A stretch of DNA of 64,000 nt from Incurvaria masculella (Eukaryota; Arthropoda; Insecta; Lepidoptera; Incurvariidae), in contig OX335657.1 of assembly GCA_946894095.1 (NCBI GenBank), forward strand, positions 8,494,001-8,558,000, in the 5' to 3' direction. Shown here piece by piece: positions 21,116-32,471 of this stretch. A program made the position numbers and the translations under genes. How positions within the stretch are numbered: position 1 is the first letter of the stretch; each line of letters opens with the position of its first letter. The notes under the pieces are model-generated. The model was given only the letters and a program-made list of their open reading frames with translations, was not told the origin of the DNA and searched no databases.

Positions 21116-21414
21116 CGAATTAATTGAACCAATATTTAATAAACACAAGATCACAGCAAGAGGCTCGAACGCCAAAGCTAGTTGCCGTCGGAGGCTCGCT
21201 GGCGAGCGAAATGGGCGGGACCTAAACGCAAGGTTCGGGCTTTGAGACTATCTGATTTAGAACCCTCTAAACTGTTAAATAAACCCCACAATGAACAAGC
21301 ATTCGCAGAAATGCAACCATTGTGAAATCTCATTTCTGACTAAGGGTTGACCGGTACCTAACTGGATTCAGTATTGGATATAAAAGGCAAATATTTTCAA
21401 AAGCAAAGGCAAGG
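21116..21414. other. No recognisable feature
   Basis: Anonymous; no matches seen. Confidence 0.35.
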
Positions 21415-21706
21415 CAATCGTGCGGAAGTCGGACTCGCACACGAAGGGTTCCGTACCATCGTACAAGATTTAAAACCACAAAATCACGCTTTTTGTATCC
21501 CCGCCCCCTTATTTTTTTTTATGATTTATTTAGTTTACCTATTTGTTATTATAGTGGCAAAATAAATACACACTCGGTGAAAATTTCAACTGCCTACCTA
21601 TTACGGTTCATGAGATAGAGCCCTGTGACAGACGGACAGACGGGCGGACAGCGGAGGCTTAGTAATAGGGTTCCGTTGGTACCCTTTGTGTACGGAACCA
21701 TAACAA
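21415..21706 (-). repeat. Dispersed repeat B, copy 4
   Basis: Begins GTCGGACTCGCACACGAAGG, contains CCTATTACGGTTCATGAGAT and AGGCTTAGTAATAGGGTTCCG, and ends near TGTGTACGGAACC. Full length in reverse orientation. Confidence 0.8.
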
Positions 21707-22193
21707 TGCAAAATAACGAATGTCCGGAACCGCTGAGCTTTTGAATTTCTGATCCACCTCATCCGGTACAGCAGTTCCGGAGCCTGTTTTTTTGCGTAAG
21801 TGTTTTTTTTTTTCGTAAAAAGTAGTCACTCTAAAAATTTGAGGTTTCTATAGTAATTTGTTTCGGAGATCTAACATGAGTGGTTTTCGCCTAACTGTGT
21901 TAATTTTCGCCTAACTGTGTTAATTTTGGCCTGTTTTGCTCCTCTAATAATAGAATTTCAAAAAATATTTTCTTCGTAAGCTTTCCCATCTTAAAAAAAC
22001 CAACTCTGACATTTCTGGGTTCAGCGGCTCAAGAAATTTAAAATGTGTACAATTTGCCCTCTTTTACCCCCGTTAACAGTTGAATTTAAAGAAACCTTTC
22101 TTACTGAGCAATCTCACCCTAAAAGAAAGCTATTGTAAATAAAAAATCACATTTCTGGGTTCAGTGGTTCCGAAAATTCGTTGTTTGTTGTAC
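21707..22193. repeat. Anonymous DNA with a 20-bp tandem duplication
   Basis: TTTTCGCCTAACTGTGTTAA occurs twice in a row at about 21884-21923, with a partial third start. Nothing else is recognisable. Confidence 0.5.
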
Positions 22194-22743
22194 TTAAGAC
22201 GGCCCATCCCGCTCATCTCCCCATAGAAAAGGGGAAAGAAGATCACGCCCATATTTCTTGTCAGAGATCCAAAATTTTGCTCAAAATAGCTTTATTTGAT
22301 CGAACTAGATGTCTGATGACCATTGGCATTGTAAAATTGTGTTTGGTTTCTAAGTTATAAGGTCCGAAAGTTCGCTTTTTTCGCGCGTTTTATACAATAA
22401 CTTTGGAGGTGGATTACGCAATGATAAAGTAATAACATCTTAAAAAGATTAGTCATCAGACATAGCTTATTTAATCAAGATTTATAATCTATTTGGTTTT
22501 TGTTCAATTTTTTACTACAGCGGTCGTGGTTTACTTTTAGCTATAAGTCGTTTCGAAATTAAAATTTTCGTAAATCTTACCAAATCATACACTATGCACA
22601 TTGTCTTTTTTGTGGACATGTTGCATCTTCCTCATCACGGAGCCTGTCTTATTCTTTGAAACAGAGAAGATCCCAGAGCGCAACAGCACGGTTTTGTACC
22701 GTGCCCGCGAATGAGTTAGGGCCGCCGGGTTGGGCCACCTTAA
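22194..22743 (-). mobile_element. MITE family A, copy 6
   Basis: Full-length 550-bp copy, TTAA at both ends, left TIR slightly changed (TTAAGACGGCCCA), right TIR TTGGGCCACCTTAA. Flanks read GTAC on the left and GTACC on the right. Confidence 0.85.
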
Positions 22744-23156
22744 GTACCAAACTACAAAAGCGATTTTGATAAAAAAAAGAATTATTTTTACTAATACGCG
22801 TAAAATGTGAGTGTTTATTTTGACTAAGCCATTGCTGACATTGTTATTTACATATAGGTAGGTATGTGGCAGTAAAATCCTTTCATACGCTCGTTTACCC
22901 AGCAACAGGTTCGGCTAATCCTGGTAGTGGACCCTAAAATTATTCAGAAACATAATAATCTGGGATCTAATCAATTTACTTCTGAGCCATTATATTTCTG
23001 CACGAAATTTGCACTGAAATAATTTTGCTTGGTGAACTACTCCAACTGTTACTACTTCTACTCCAATCCATATCCAATTAAATCCAAAATTTCGCTATTT
23101 TAAATATCACTCGCTGATCATAACAATGTGTGAAGTACGTCCCTCAAAACATTAGC
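22744..23156. other. No recognisable feature
   Basis: AT-rich anonymous DNA. Confidence 0.4.
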
Positions 23157-23206
23157 CATGCAATGGAATTGCCATGCAATTGCCATGCAATGCATTATCA
23201 TGCAAT
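23157..23206. repeat. Short CATGCAATGG-type tandem repeat
   Basis: The word CATGCAAT occurs four times within 50 bp (CATGCAATGG, CATGCAATTG, CATGCAATGC, CATGCAATGG). A local simple repeat. Confidence 0.6.
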
Positions 23207-24495
23207 GGAAGAAAAGTTTAAAACATTTTATAATCTGTGAAAATAACCTCCTTTCGTATCTTGCTGTCTATAATAACAATCATTTATACAGATTATTTAA
23301 GCTAAAATCACGAGCTGCAAAAGCAACAGGACAGGCCAAAAAAGGCAATCCTAATAAAATTACATGTCTTCGTAAGCTTAACAATAGCCAAGCGAAATTA
23401 TTACGACGGATTGTTGTACATGTGAAAACTAAATAACTAATGCTCAATGCGTTCTTGTATAGTTTGAAAAGAACAAAAAATAACACTTCCAACAATGAAA
23501 AGTGGAATCCCATCATAACATAAATTGCCAAAAGTCTCCTAACATTTTAGGTATAACAAGTAATAAGATCTTATTCAGAGCCAAGTTCTCAGGAATATTG
23601 GCACAATAAATCTCAACAGGGATTAAGTAAACAAGTTGAGAATGAAGTGACTTGTGTTGCAAGACAGATGCACCAAGGTTAGGCTCGCTATGCAGTCAAG
23701 TATCCGCTCACCTACCTTACCGCCTATAGTTATAACGAGTCCAATTAAGATGTTACACATCGACGGTAGCTGAATGGGACGCCGGACGCCCACGGACGGT
23801 TTGGCATACGTAACTAACGAATGGCATTATCTGTTGCATAACGCGCGAGGAGCGCAACATTGAACCGACAACCTTCGCAGGCACGGCCCGCTCGGTACTT
23901 CCTCGAAAGTGGCGCGATCGCTCCAAACTCGCGCGCAGGGCCCCAACTACGATTCCGGGAGGTCACGACATTTTTAGTCACGATAAGGTAAATATCTGGG
24001 TTCACAGGTTACAAACCAATCGTATGATGCTAAATATGTCGGTCCGCCTGCGCCAAGTGGTTGCGTTAGCTAGATTGGCTACACAAAATATATGTTGGTA
24101 TGCCTAATGAATATATTATATATATAGAATATATTATTATAATATATGCCTGCTAATGAATGTACTGATTGTCTGGACGTTACACAACAATAACCAGTCG
24201 GTTTTATAATGAAATACATAAATATCCCTAAAGTTATAACTGTAACCTAAATCGCATATAACTACGAAATGCAACCAAAGAATTGTTCAGTTTTGGTATT
24301 ACTAAGCAAGTATGTACTGTTCCTTTTATGCAACATAATTTGCAGCCATTTACTTTATCATATATATATATATTTATCACAATAACTTTTTCAGGCGCCT
24401 TATATAGGCAACGCAACCACTTGGCGCATGCACACCGACACAGTGAATCCAGTTTCAGCCATTTACGTTATCGTTACCATTTTCCTCCTAGTCTA
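23207..24495. other. No gene; AT-rich palindromic tract
   Basis: An alternating AT tract with local dyad symmetry lies at about 24110-24150. Short ORFs in the interval carry no family motif. Confidence 0.4.
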
Positions 24496-24667
24496 TACGA
24501 ACCCTATCGAGTAGGCGCTATCGAGGAGGCGATATCGCCAGTCAAAAATATTGTATGCGTTTGACAGATGGTATCGAGAGCGCTTTCGATACCAACTGTC
24601 AAACGCATACAATATTTTTGAAAGGCGATGTCGCCTTCTCGATAGTGCTAACTCGATAGCGTTCGTA
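24496..24667. mobile_element. Spacerless palindrome, 86-bp arms
   Basis: Left arm 24496-24581 and right arm 24582-24667 meet at AGCGCT with no spacer. The inner ~40 bp, including CAAAAATATTGTATGCGTTTG, are nearly perfect; the outer part with CTATCGAG blocks has several mismatches. Probably a foldback MITE. As RNA it would form a long hairpin. Confidence 0.8.
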
Positions 24668-24777
24668 GGAGGGGGGCCAGGGTGGAGCTAGGTCTAGGCA
24701 CAGCGAGCATGAAAGAACGGGAGATGCGATCCAAACTGAGTTTAACTGGGGTCGCGACGCGGCGCGCGCGGTGGACT

Positions 24778-24812
24778 TTTTTAGGGTTCCGTACCCAAAG
24801 GGTGAAAACGGA
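24778..24812 (+). repeat. Dispersed repeat B, 5' fragment (copy 5)
   Basis: Only the head remains (TTTTTTAGGGTTCCGTACCC, then AAAGGGTGAAAACGG). It breaks off just before an old family A fragment. Confidence 0.7.
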
Positions 24813-24837
24813 AATGGAAAACGGTTTCAAAGAAAAT

Positions 24838-25121
24838 TCATCATGTCCACAAAGCAGACGATGCGCAGTGTTTGATTTGGTTACATTTACGGAAATTTTA
24901 ATTATAAAACGAATTCTGGCTGCAGTAAGAAATCAATCAAAAACTAAATTTATTATAAAATCTTCATGAAACAAGTATTAAGGATGCCTAACATTTTTAG
25001 ATGTTTTTGTTTTATCGTTGAATAATCCACGTCCAAACGTATTGTTTAAAACGCGCGAAAATTTCAATATCGGACATTATAACTTAGAAACCAAACATCG
25101 TCAAACATCTAGTTCGATTTA
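24838..25121 (+). mobile_element. MITE family A, old partial copy 7
   Basis: Matches the middle of family A from CATGTCCACAAA.CAGACGATG to AACATCTAGTTCGAT. Both TIRs are missing and substitutions are frequent, placing it with the older copies at 20.7 and 41.8 kb. Confidence 0.75.
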
Positions 25122-25124
25122 AGG

Positions 25125-25200
25125 CACTGGTTCTTGACCGGTGTTCCGCGGACCACTGGTGGTCCCTGGAAGCACCCGGAGTGGTCCCTCGAAGATATTA
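25125..25200. mobile_element. hAT-like MITE end
   Basis: CACTGGTTCTTGACCGGTG followed by TTCCGCGGACCACTGG resembles the terminal repeat of hAT-type MITEs (CAGTGGTTCTCAA class). A related sequence is at 35907. The far end was not found. Confidence 0.55.
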
Positions 25201-25915
25201 GAAATATTCATTAAGTGACGAGTTTATATATACACAACGACGCCCAACGTGATTTGCAATACAAGTGAGGGCCAGTACTGTTGGGTCGTTAGCAAATGTA
25301 CTGGTCTAAAGACCTGGGTCATGGGTATACATTCAGTCCGATAAAAGGAGTAAGTAATTATTTAAAAATACCTACAACGAGTTTCGATAATCAAAAAAGT
25401 ACATTTGTAGATTGATGGTCTAGCCCCTGTAAAACTGTAAGACCCCGATGCTTTGACTGCTCAAACGGGGCAAAAATTCATAAAAAAACATAAAATGAGC
25501 GGCATGGCCCACCTTAACATGATTACGGGCCCACCTTTAAAAGAGCACTTTGTAGAATACGCTGCAAGAGCAAAACGCAATCAAGAATGCTGGCGCGCAT
25601 GCCCTCCGCAGCGTGCCGCTCCGAACATCGCACCACCCGGTGCAGCCAGCAATATAACATTTTATTGCGAATTTGTAACGGAGCTTTACGACCCGCCGCC
25701 GCCGCAGTAACCTTTGACGATTTGCGCCGGCACACTCCGCATTGCATAGTAACTGAATTGCTCCGCGTCCGCACATATATTACTCCGGCCGATATCCGGT
25801 TATCTTTGACCTCTCCGGTTGTAGGTATACCTTTATGATTTATCCGCGTCTGGTAGTCGAGACCTCAGCCCCGAAACCATACACCACCGTAGCCATGTAT
25901 TAGAGATAATGTACA
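25201..25915. other. No recognisable feature
   Basis: Several overlapping ORFs (25453-25838, both strands) are mutual shadows in a moderately GC-rich stretch. None shows a family motif. Confidence 0.4.
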
Positions 25916-26266
25916 GAGCCGGTAGTCTAAGTTGTCACCTAAATTGGCGTTACGGCAAACCGATCGACTGGCGTTTTCAAATGTATGGAGAAATTGAAGA
26001 GCGCGCGCAGCGGGCGTTAAGCGAACTAACATTTGCGAGTCCGAGCTTGATTTGACAGCTTACTCAACGTTGCCGTAAATACGTCGACGTTGCCTTTTAC
26101 GTCCACTCCGCGTTTACATACAAATCGGAAGTCCGCGTTTGACTTTGACAGCTTGAAGAAGTAAAACCCCAGAATATCTAGTAAAAACTTGTATGGAGTT
26201 TGGAGAAAACGCCAGTCGATCGGTTTGCCGTAAACGCCAATTTCGGTGAGAACTCAGACTGCCCAC
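25916..26266 (-). mobile_element. MITE family C, copy 5
   Basis: Nearly full-length (351 bp): GGTAGTCTAAGTTGTCACC at left, CGCCAATTTCGGTGAGAACTC at right. Closest to copy 3 at 14042-14395 by shared internal blocks. Confidence 0.8.
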
Positions 26267-26454
26267 TATGGTGGTCTACTCGCGTACGAATTTGGGACGA
26301 GCAACACGAATATTCGTTGCACTAAATGGCGACCTGTGCTTCTTGCGTGTCGTTGGAATTTGAGAACATCCAATATAGTGAACGTATACGTATATCGTAT
26401 ACGAACGTATGCGAACTGACTGGCGGGCTCCATACGAGACGCTAGACTCCAATA

Positions 26455-26890
26455 TTTTGGGGTTATATTTATTTTATCTCAGCGTCAATTAAGAATAAAC
26501 ACCCGTAGAAAAATCAAAATATCAAAGTTAAGATTATTGTCTAGTATAAGACGGTAAAAAAGTTTTGTTGCGTTGCTTATATACTTTAAAAAAAATATGT
26601 TTGTAAATACCTATTTACTACGTTTTTACTAGGTTTTAAAGCAGGCGCTTGGAAACTATAAATGATTAAGTAAATTTTGGATTTACTGGTACACGATCAT
26701 ATATTTATTTGGTGAATAAGCGTGAAAGATATATTATTTCACTTTAAAAGTAGACTTTACACATCAAAAACTTAAATTTCGTCACCTGAAAACGACTTTG
26801 ACGCGCATACAACACTGAACCCTAACGCAACCTAAATGCTACCGGAGGTCGCCATTATCGTTTGTTAGCTAAATACTGGACTCAGTTGTA
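26455..26890 (-). repeat. Dispersed repeat H, copy 2
   Basis: Reverse-complement match of 14928-15360, from CCAATATTTTGGGGTTA to GGAGGTCGCCATTATCGTTTG. Indels occur between the two copies but block order is kept. Confidence 0.65.
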
Positions 26891-26893
26891 ACC

Positions 26894-26972
26894 TTAAGAG
26901 GATCATGAGGTGATAAAGTTCCATACAAATGGCTCGTGCCTGTATTGTCAGTCAAATTAAGAAATATTTTTC
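26894..26972 (-). mobile_element. Partial TTAA-bounded mini-MITE
   Basis: TTAAGAGGATCATGAGG... followed by GGCTCGTGCCTGTATTG and CAGTCAAATTAA matches the 139-bp element at 32333-32471 in reverse. One end is missing. Confidence 0.6.
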
Positions 26973-27028
26973 TGATATTTTGTACATTTAATAAATCAAC
27001 TAAGAGCAACGTCGGTACATTTTTGTTT

Positions 27029-27327
27029 TTTAGGGTTCCGTACCCAAAGGGTGAAAACTGAACCCTATTACTAAGCCTCCGCTGTCCGTCCGTCCGTCCG
27101 TCGGTCCGTCTGTCACAGGGCTGTATCTCATGAACCGTAACAGGTAGGAAGATGAAATTTTCACAGATTATGTATTTATTTTGCCGCTATAACAAAAGGT
27201 AAAATAATAAAATAATAAAAATTAAAGGGGGGGGGCACACAAAACAGTGTTTTTTTTGTGATAAATTTTGTACGATGGAACGGAATCCTTCGTGTGTGAT
27301 TCCGACTCGCACTTGACCGGTTTTTTT
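27029..27327 (+). repeat. Dispersed repeat B, copy 6
   Basis: Complete from TTTTTTAGGGTTCCGTACCC to CCGACTCGCACTTGACCGG. Includes an expanded GTCC run and a G8 tract near 27230. Confidence 0.85.
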
Positions 27328-27511
27328 GATAACTTCACTTGTATCCATGATATACGCCTTTTTATATTTGTGTACAAAATTTTAGAGGCTCTTAGAGGTT
27401 TATTTATCATAGATTTATTTATCACTATCATTCTAGATATTTTTTGCGCGTCGCGACAAAGAAATAGATAGAGAGCGCGGTGTTCAGACGTGGTAGTGAA
27501 AGGTACAGAGT

Positions 27512-27765
27512 GGTCAGTCCGAGTACTCACATGGATCGGCGTTTAGAAAAATTCAAAGTAACCTAAACCCCATACAAGTTTTTAATACTTATACTGCGAT
27601 TTTACTTCTTCAAGCTGTCAAATTAAACTCGATTTGATTAAAATAGACAAACTTCCGATTTGTATGAAAACGCGGAATCGGCGTAAACGACCACGTCAAT
27701 GTATATAACGGCGACGGTGAGCAAGCTGTCAAATCAAACTCGGACTCGCAAATGTTAGTTCGGTT
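27512..27765 (+). mobile_element. MITE family C, partial copy 6
   Basis: Left-end match GTCAGTCCGAGTACTCAC, middle TTTGTATGAAAACGCGGAATC and TGTCAAATCAAACTCGGACT. The right arm is absent. Confidence 0.65.
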
Positions 27766-28284
27766 AGTTCTAGAGGCTCAGTTTGTAAGAGAATCCTTTC
27801 GGTTCGCTTATTAACGTGAGGGGACATAAGTCGGTTCGTGCACGAGCGAGGTGGATGTTCGGCCTAGAGTCAAATTGATTGTCTGCGAGTGCGTCGCAAT
27901 TAGGGTCAGGCGCCGCTGTCACAGTAGTATACTTGTACTGTGATAGCCATGTGATATGCCAATCAGTTTTTAATCTATGTATTTGTACTACGTAATAAGA
28001 ACATCTCACCAAGAAAGTGTATTTTTTGTTATAACGTCAGTGCAAAAATTCATTGTAAACCAAGCTGCGTAAACGCATTTTGTTTTGGTCAGTACCACAC
28101 AAATATTTCCTTGCCTATTACATCGTATAAAATAATAAGGATTCGAAAAAAAAACTTTACATTTTACCATTATTACTATGCTTATTACTCGAGGTAATTA
28201 CCTATTTAATAAGGTAAGTGAAATATTAGGAAAACAAGCAAAACAATATGAAATACCAGCCCTATCAACTAGTTACCCAGCTGA
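27766..28284. other. No recognisable feature
   Basis: Anonymous AT-rich DNA; no repeat match seen. Confidence 0.4.
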
Positions 28285-28710
28285 GAAGCCGCCTCCTCTG
28301 CTTTTATTCCTCCTCATTAGCCTTACCTACTCCTATTCGCATTCCCACTCCTTAAAACATATCCACTCCGACTTTAAAACATCGATTTAACTTATAACAG
28401 ATATTTCTTTTACATTTTTGATAGCGGAGGCTGCACCTTTTTATTTATCATCCGAAAAAAAAACGGTCTTTTCCATCGGTCTTTTCCATTTTACCGAAAC
28501 CCCGCTGCACGACCTTTTTTATTCATTCGGATATTATCAATTAAAATCCTGAATCCGATCCCAGATTTTTACGAGTAACCTTAAACCATTCCGAAACGAA
28601 ATTGTAACGATTCCGGACTTTTGCGGGTTCTCGAAGTCATTCCGAGGGTAGTTCCTGGAGTAGGAATGGGAATGCATTGCCCTTTGGAGCCGGAACCACA
28701 CATCGCTGGT
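28285..28710 (-). repeat. Repeat I, copy 1 (inverted partner at 30555-30845)
   Basis: Blocks CCGCCTCCTCTGCTTTTATT, CTGAATCCGATCC, GGGTTCTCG, GGAATGGGAATGC and CCCTTTGGAGCCGGAA appear in reverse-complement order at 30555-30845. Divergence is substantial and the copy is longer here. Confidence 0.6.
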
Positions 28711-28767
28711 CTATACCCCCGAGTTGGAGTAAACAGCGGTAGCGCGCGTTCGTGTGGGTGGCCCAAA

Positions 28768-29261
28768 CATGCGGCTCGCTCCTAGTTGACTAGCTGCCCC
28801 GATACTGAGCTGTGCCGGCGTCGGACACCTCGCTCGACACTGTGGTTGTACATGCGGCTCACTCCTAGTTGACTAGCTGCCCCGAGACTGAGTGTGCCGG
28901 CGTCGGACACCGCGCTCGACACTGTGGTTGAACATGCGGCTCGCTCCTAGTTGACTAGCTGCCCCGAGACTGAGCTGTGCCGGCGTCGGACACCGCGCTC
29001 GACACTGTGGTTGAACATGCGGCTCGCTCCTAGTTGACTAGCTGCCCCGAGACTGAGCTGTGCCGGCATTGGACACCGCCCTCGACACTGTGGTTGAACA
29101 TGCGGCTCGCTCCTAGTTGACTAGCTGCCCCGAGACTGAGCTGTGCCGGCGTCGGACACCGCGCTCGACACTGTGGTTGAACATGCGGCTCGCTCCTAGT
29201 TGACTAGCTGCCCCGAGACTGAGCTGTGCCGGCGTCGGACACCGCGCTCGACACTGCGGTA
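28768..29261. repeat. 83-bp minisatellite, six units
   Basis: Unit starts at 28768, 28851, 28933, 29016, 29099 and 29182, each beginning CATGCGGCTC. Periods are 83, 82, 83, 83, 83. Units differ by a few substitutions and one deleted C in unit 2; the sixth ends early at CACTGCGGT. The unit is GC-rich. The ORFs that cross it are by-products of a repeat that is not a multiple of three. Confidence 0.95.
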
Positions 29262-29470
29262 CGATTTAATGGCAAATGCCGCCAAGTGGAGCGCGTTCCC
29301 GCGACGCCATTGTTCGCCCGCCTTTGTCCAGCGAAACTGCAACGGTGCACCGCGCGGCGCGATCGTCCGAAAGCGACACTGCCCCTTTATATTTTATGCA
29401 AGTGGCGCAAGGCGGAAACTGCCGATTACGTTGCGGCCCGCAATTTTTCGATTGAATGAGCAATGTCTCG
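29262..29470. other. GC-rich segment downstream of minisatellite
   Basis: CG-dense, with several mutually overlapping ORFs (29200-29541) that share no family motif. It could be regulatory or structural; nothing more can be said. Confidence 0.35.
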
Positions 29471-30249
29471 TTCAAACTTTATTTTATAGAACTTCTTTTG
29501 GCGCGTTAGGGAAAATTTCTCCGACAATTTCTCCGTCTTAGGAGCCCCCAAATTACACCGGTAAACTCCAAAATGCTTGTTCGGAATTCCATCATAACTT
29601 CGTCACTTTACACGCCGGCACAGTGCGTACGTCAACAACTGCTAGAAGCTAACCTGTCAAAACTTAGTACGAGATTAGCACCGGACTAAACATACAAAAA
29701 CCGTTTTAATCCGTAATTAATCCGCATACTAAAGTTCGTCCGCCAACTCTGAAAACTGCTGTAAGACGTTTACTTGTATCTTAAGCGGCTCGGCAGATTT
29801 TTTCGTGCCAGTCTAAACTCAAAACATAAAAAAACCTCTTTTAAAACCTCATTACGTGAAACGAAAAATAATCAAAATGCAGTCACTGTGTAAATTATTT
29901 CTGATACCAGAACGAAAACGGCTAACTTGCCAAATGTTACAAAAAAGTCTGCGCTGGTGCCAAAATTGGTCACTGTGCGGGGCTTCGGACCCAATTACAA
30001 CATATCTGTCCATCTCGGTGATGAACAGGACATCTGTACAGTTTCCTGAATTAACCTCCTCTTGATCGCACTCCAGTCATTTTTCCCCGTCCTATCAAAC
30101 AACCGACGATCGGCCCGGCAGACGATTCGTCAAGAGCGCGCTGCATACGGGCGTCTCATGAAACATTATCGTAAACATTACAGCGTGGCAGGAAGCCAGC
30201 AGGAAATGGAAAGATTTTCGGACCGCGAATAGCTGCCGTTACGTAATGC
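29471..30249. other. No recognisable feature
   Basis: Anonymous; ORF 29856-30065 carries no known motif. Confidence 0.4.
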
Positions 30250-30303
30250 GCCCCCTCCCTCGCCTCACCCCCTAGGCCCCCCCCCGCCCCGCCCCCCCCT
30301 ACC
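30250..30303 (-). other. G-quadruplex-prone tract (G on minus strand)
   Basis: The plus strand is a run of C tracts including C9 and C8 blocks; on the minus strand, the transcribed direction of spen, this gives at least five runs of three or more G with short loops. Confidence 0.7.
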
Positions 30304-30554
30304 GCCCACGAGGTCCGCGCACGCGCAATGCACCCAGATGCCGCTCCGCACCGCGTCTTCACCTTCCGCGAGAGGACCGGTCGCTAATGGAATTTCGTAA
30401 TAAATTTCCATCAGCTCGATACCCGAGGAAAACGTAATGGATGTTGTTCTCGGATCCGCGAGCGACTCGACGAACAAACGTGATCAGCAACAGTAGGTAG
30501 AAGCAAACACTGATATCGAGTGTTCACGCCCACTGTACGTATAGATCGGCGATG

Positions 30555-30845
30555 GGTAATTCCGGCTCCAAAGAGGAACGCAATCCCATTCCTGCTCCAT
30601 AAGTCCGAAATGGTTATACGGCAACGGTGGGTACTGTCCGAGAACCCTTTAAAATTCTGAATCGGATCCAGGATTTCAGTGAGAATGAGCAAAAAAAGCT
30701 CGTGTGGCCACTGTTTCTACAACGATCTGGAACGACTTTTATAACTAGAATGGATATTGATGAAGGATTTGTGGGAATGGGAATAGTCGTAGGTAAAGTT
30801 GATATGAATTTTAAAAGGAGTAATAAAAGCAGAGGAGGCGGGTTC
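30555..30845 (+). repeat. Repeat I, copy 2
   Basis: Reverse-complement counterpart of 28285-28710, with AATTCCGGCTCCAAAGAGG, CTGAATCGGATCC and AATAAAAGCAGAGGAGGCGG. The ORF at 30627-30965 runs through it and is not a gene. Confidence 0.6.
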
Positions 30846-32332
30846 CCGGAATGGGGCGGACTGGAAATGGTCCTTCGCTGGTATGAACGCGACGTTCTTT
30901 TTTTAGGAGTTTGTTTCAGTATCCGACGAGAGCGAAATGTGAAGAGGAGGTGTTTCGCGCGCTAGGCTGGTGACCGGATGCGGTTTTCGGCTACAACCGC
31001 ATTCTCAGCCTCAGATAAAAAAAAAGGAGATGTTCCATTTAGAGCGCCTACGATGAGACCAGCTGTCTCCTATGTTACATCACTACCAACCCAATCTAAG
31101 CCTACGTGCCACACGCACATACTCACAGACGTATTGGAGGGTTTGTGTTGGTGGGAACTGCCCCGGTGAACACATTTTGGGAGCATATTCAAGCGCGTTG
31201 GCGATGTTTGGACTGCGTGGCACACGACGCTCAGCCGGATTCGCATGAGCACAACATGTCCATACGGCGGAGTCGCTAGTAACGACTACATGACACGTCT
31301 GCTTCCTTTTCTCTTCTATGGGTGCGCCCATAGCGGCGCGGCGTGGGAACGAAGCGCCGCTCGGCGACAATGCGGCCGCGGTAGTTTTTTGCCATCCTGC
31401 TTACTCGCTTGGCGGTTGTGCCACCCTTCGTTGGGTAACCGGTAACCACACGCCTTTTATGTGTCCCCGACATCCATCCGCACGCATGAGAAACATTATG
31501 TAACACACTATCTACATGATAATTAATTTGAATAAATGTACCCGCCCGATGTTTCAATTAGCCACTGCCAGGCCAGGTTCTTATGCATTAAATTGCGAGG
31601 AATAGGCCGGTAGCTCAGTTAAGTATTCGCTGGTAACGAGTTCTTTGAAAACGGATGAACCATGAACCATGGGTCATTTACAATTTAGTTTATTATCATA
31701 ACCTATCCTCACCTAGCCTCACCTAACCGAATCCAACCCAAGCCAACAAATAATCACAATATAATTTATCCTTAAGACCTTCATGAGTTTCGTTAAGTTA
31801 TTTCAATAATTTGGCTTAACGTCCTTTTACAGTTCTATTAAATGCCGGCATAGCCTATTGCTAACTTAAACCGGACTATACTAACTTTTAGCGCCGACAT
31901 ACACAGAAAGAAGTAGGTACTTATCGGTGGCATTACAATGTTAGACCAAGGTAATTAGGGTTAGAGTGTGCAAAAAATCGTAACAGCGATTTTATTAAGA
32001 CGATCGGTTATGGACACGGTCCCTTAAAAAGACAACAAATTACGATCCATATTTTTTTTTTCGTTCTAACCGGAACCACCGGGCCTGGTAATTTTTTTTA
32101 ATTGCATCTAAGATAGTTAACATCTTGTCATATTAACTAAAATGTTGTATTTAATTATAGTTTCATTTGTCAAAAACAAAATAACTTAATTAACTGTTTT
32201 TTATATTATTTTTATAGTGGCTGCTATAACTCATTTGATTGCATGAACGGATATAAATGCATAAATGCAAACAAAACATGAATATTATTACGACTTTCAC
32301 TTTTGTCTGCCACACTACCTCTCCAAAGTCTC
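30846..32332. other. No recognisable feature
   Basis: Anonymous. A small CG-dense patch lies near 31320-31385, and a CCTCACCTAGCC-like degenerate tract near 31700. Overlapping ORFs at 30978-31557 have no family motif. Confidence 0.4.
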
Positions 32333-32471
32333 TTAAGAGGATAATGAGGCGATGAAGTTCCATACAATGGCTCGTACGAATACAATGTGCAAAATTTCAG
32401 GTTTATTAATTTGACTGAGGAAACAGGCACGAGCCATGGTATGAAACTTGATCAACTGATTATCCTCTTAA
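32333..32471 (+). mobile_element. 139-bp TTAA-bounded MITE
   Basis: TTAAGAGGATAATGAGGCG at left and CAACTGATTATCCTCTTAA at right, with imperfect inverted arms of ~43 bp (CCATACAATGGCTCGT and ACGAGCCATGGTATG inside). TTAA at both ends suggests piggyBac-type target duplication. It is a different family from A. Confidence 0.75.

Noticed and set aside
22190..22748. GTAC flanks of MITE A copy 6 as a larger target duplication
   Set aside because: The flanks are inverted relative to each other (GTAC is its own reverse complement), so they do not demonstrate duplication beyond TTAA.
28768..29261. CRISPR-like array
   Set aside because: The 83-bp units are contiguous with no unique spacers, and this is animal nuclear DNA.
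31605..31670. Second tRNA-like sequence (GGTAGCTCAGTT)
   Set aside because: Only an A-box-like word is present; no T arm or acceptor pairing can be drawn.
31690..31745. Telomere-like CCTAA-type repeat
   Set aside because: CCTCACCTAGCC words are degenerate and not the regular CCTAA/TTAGG pentamer of insect telomeres.
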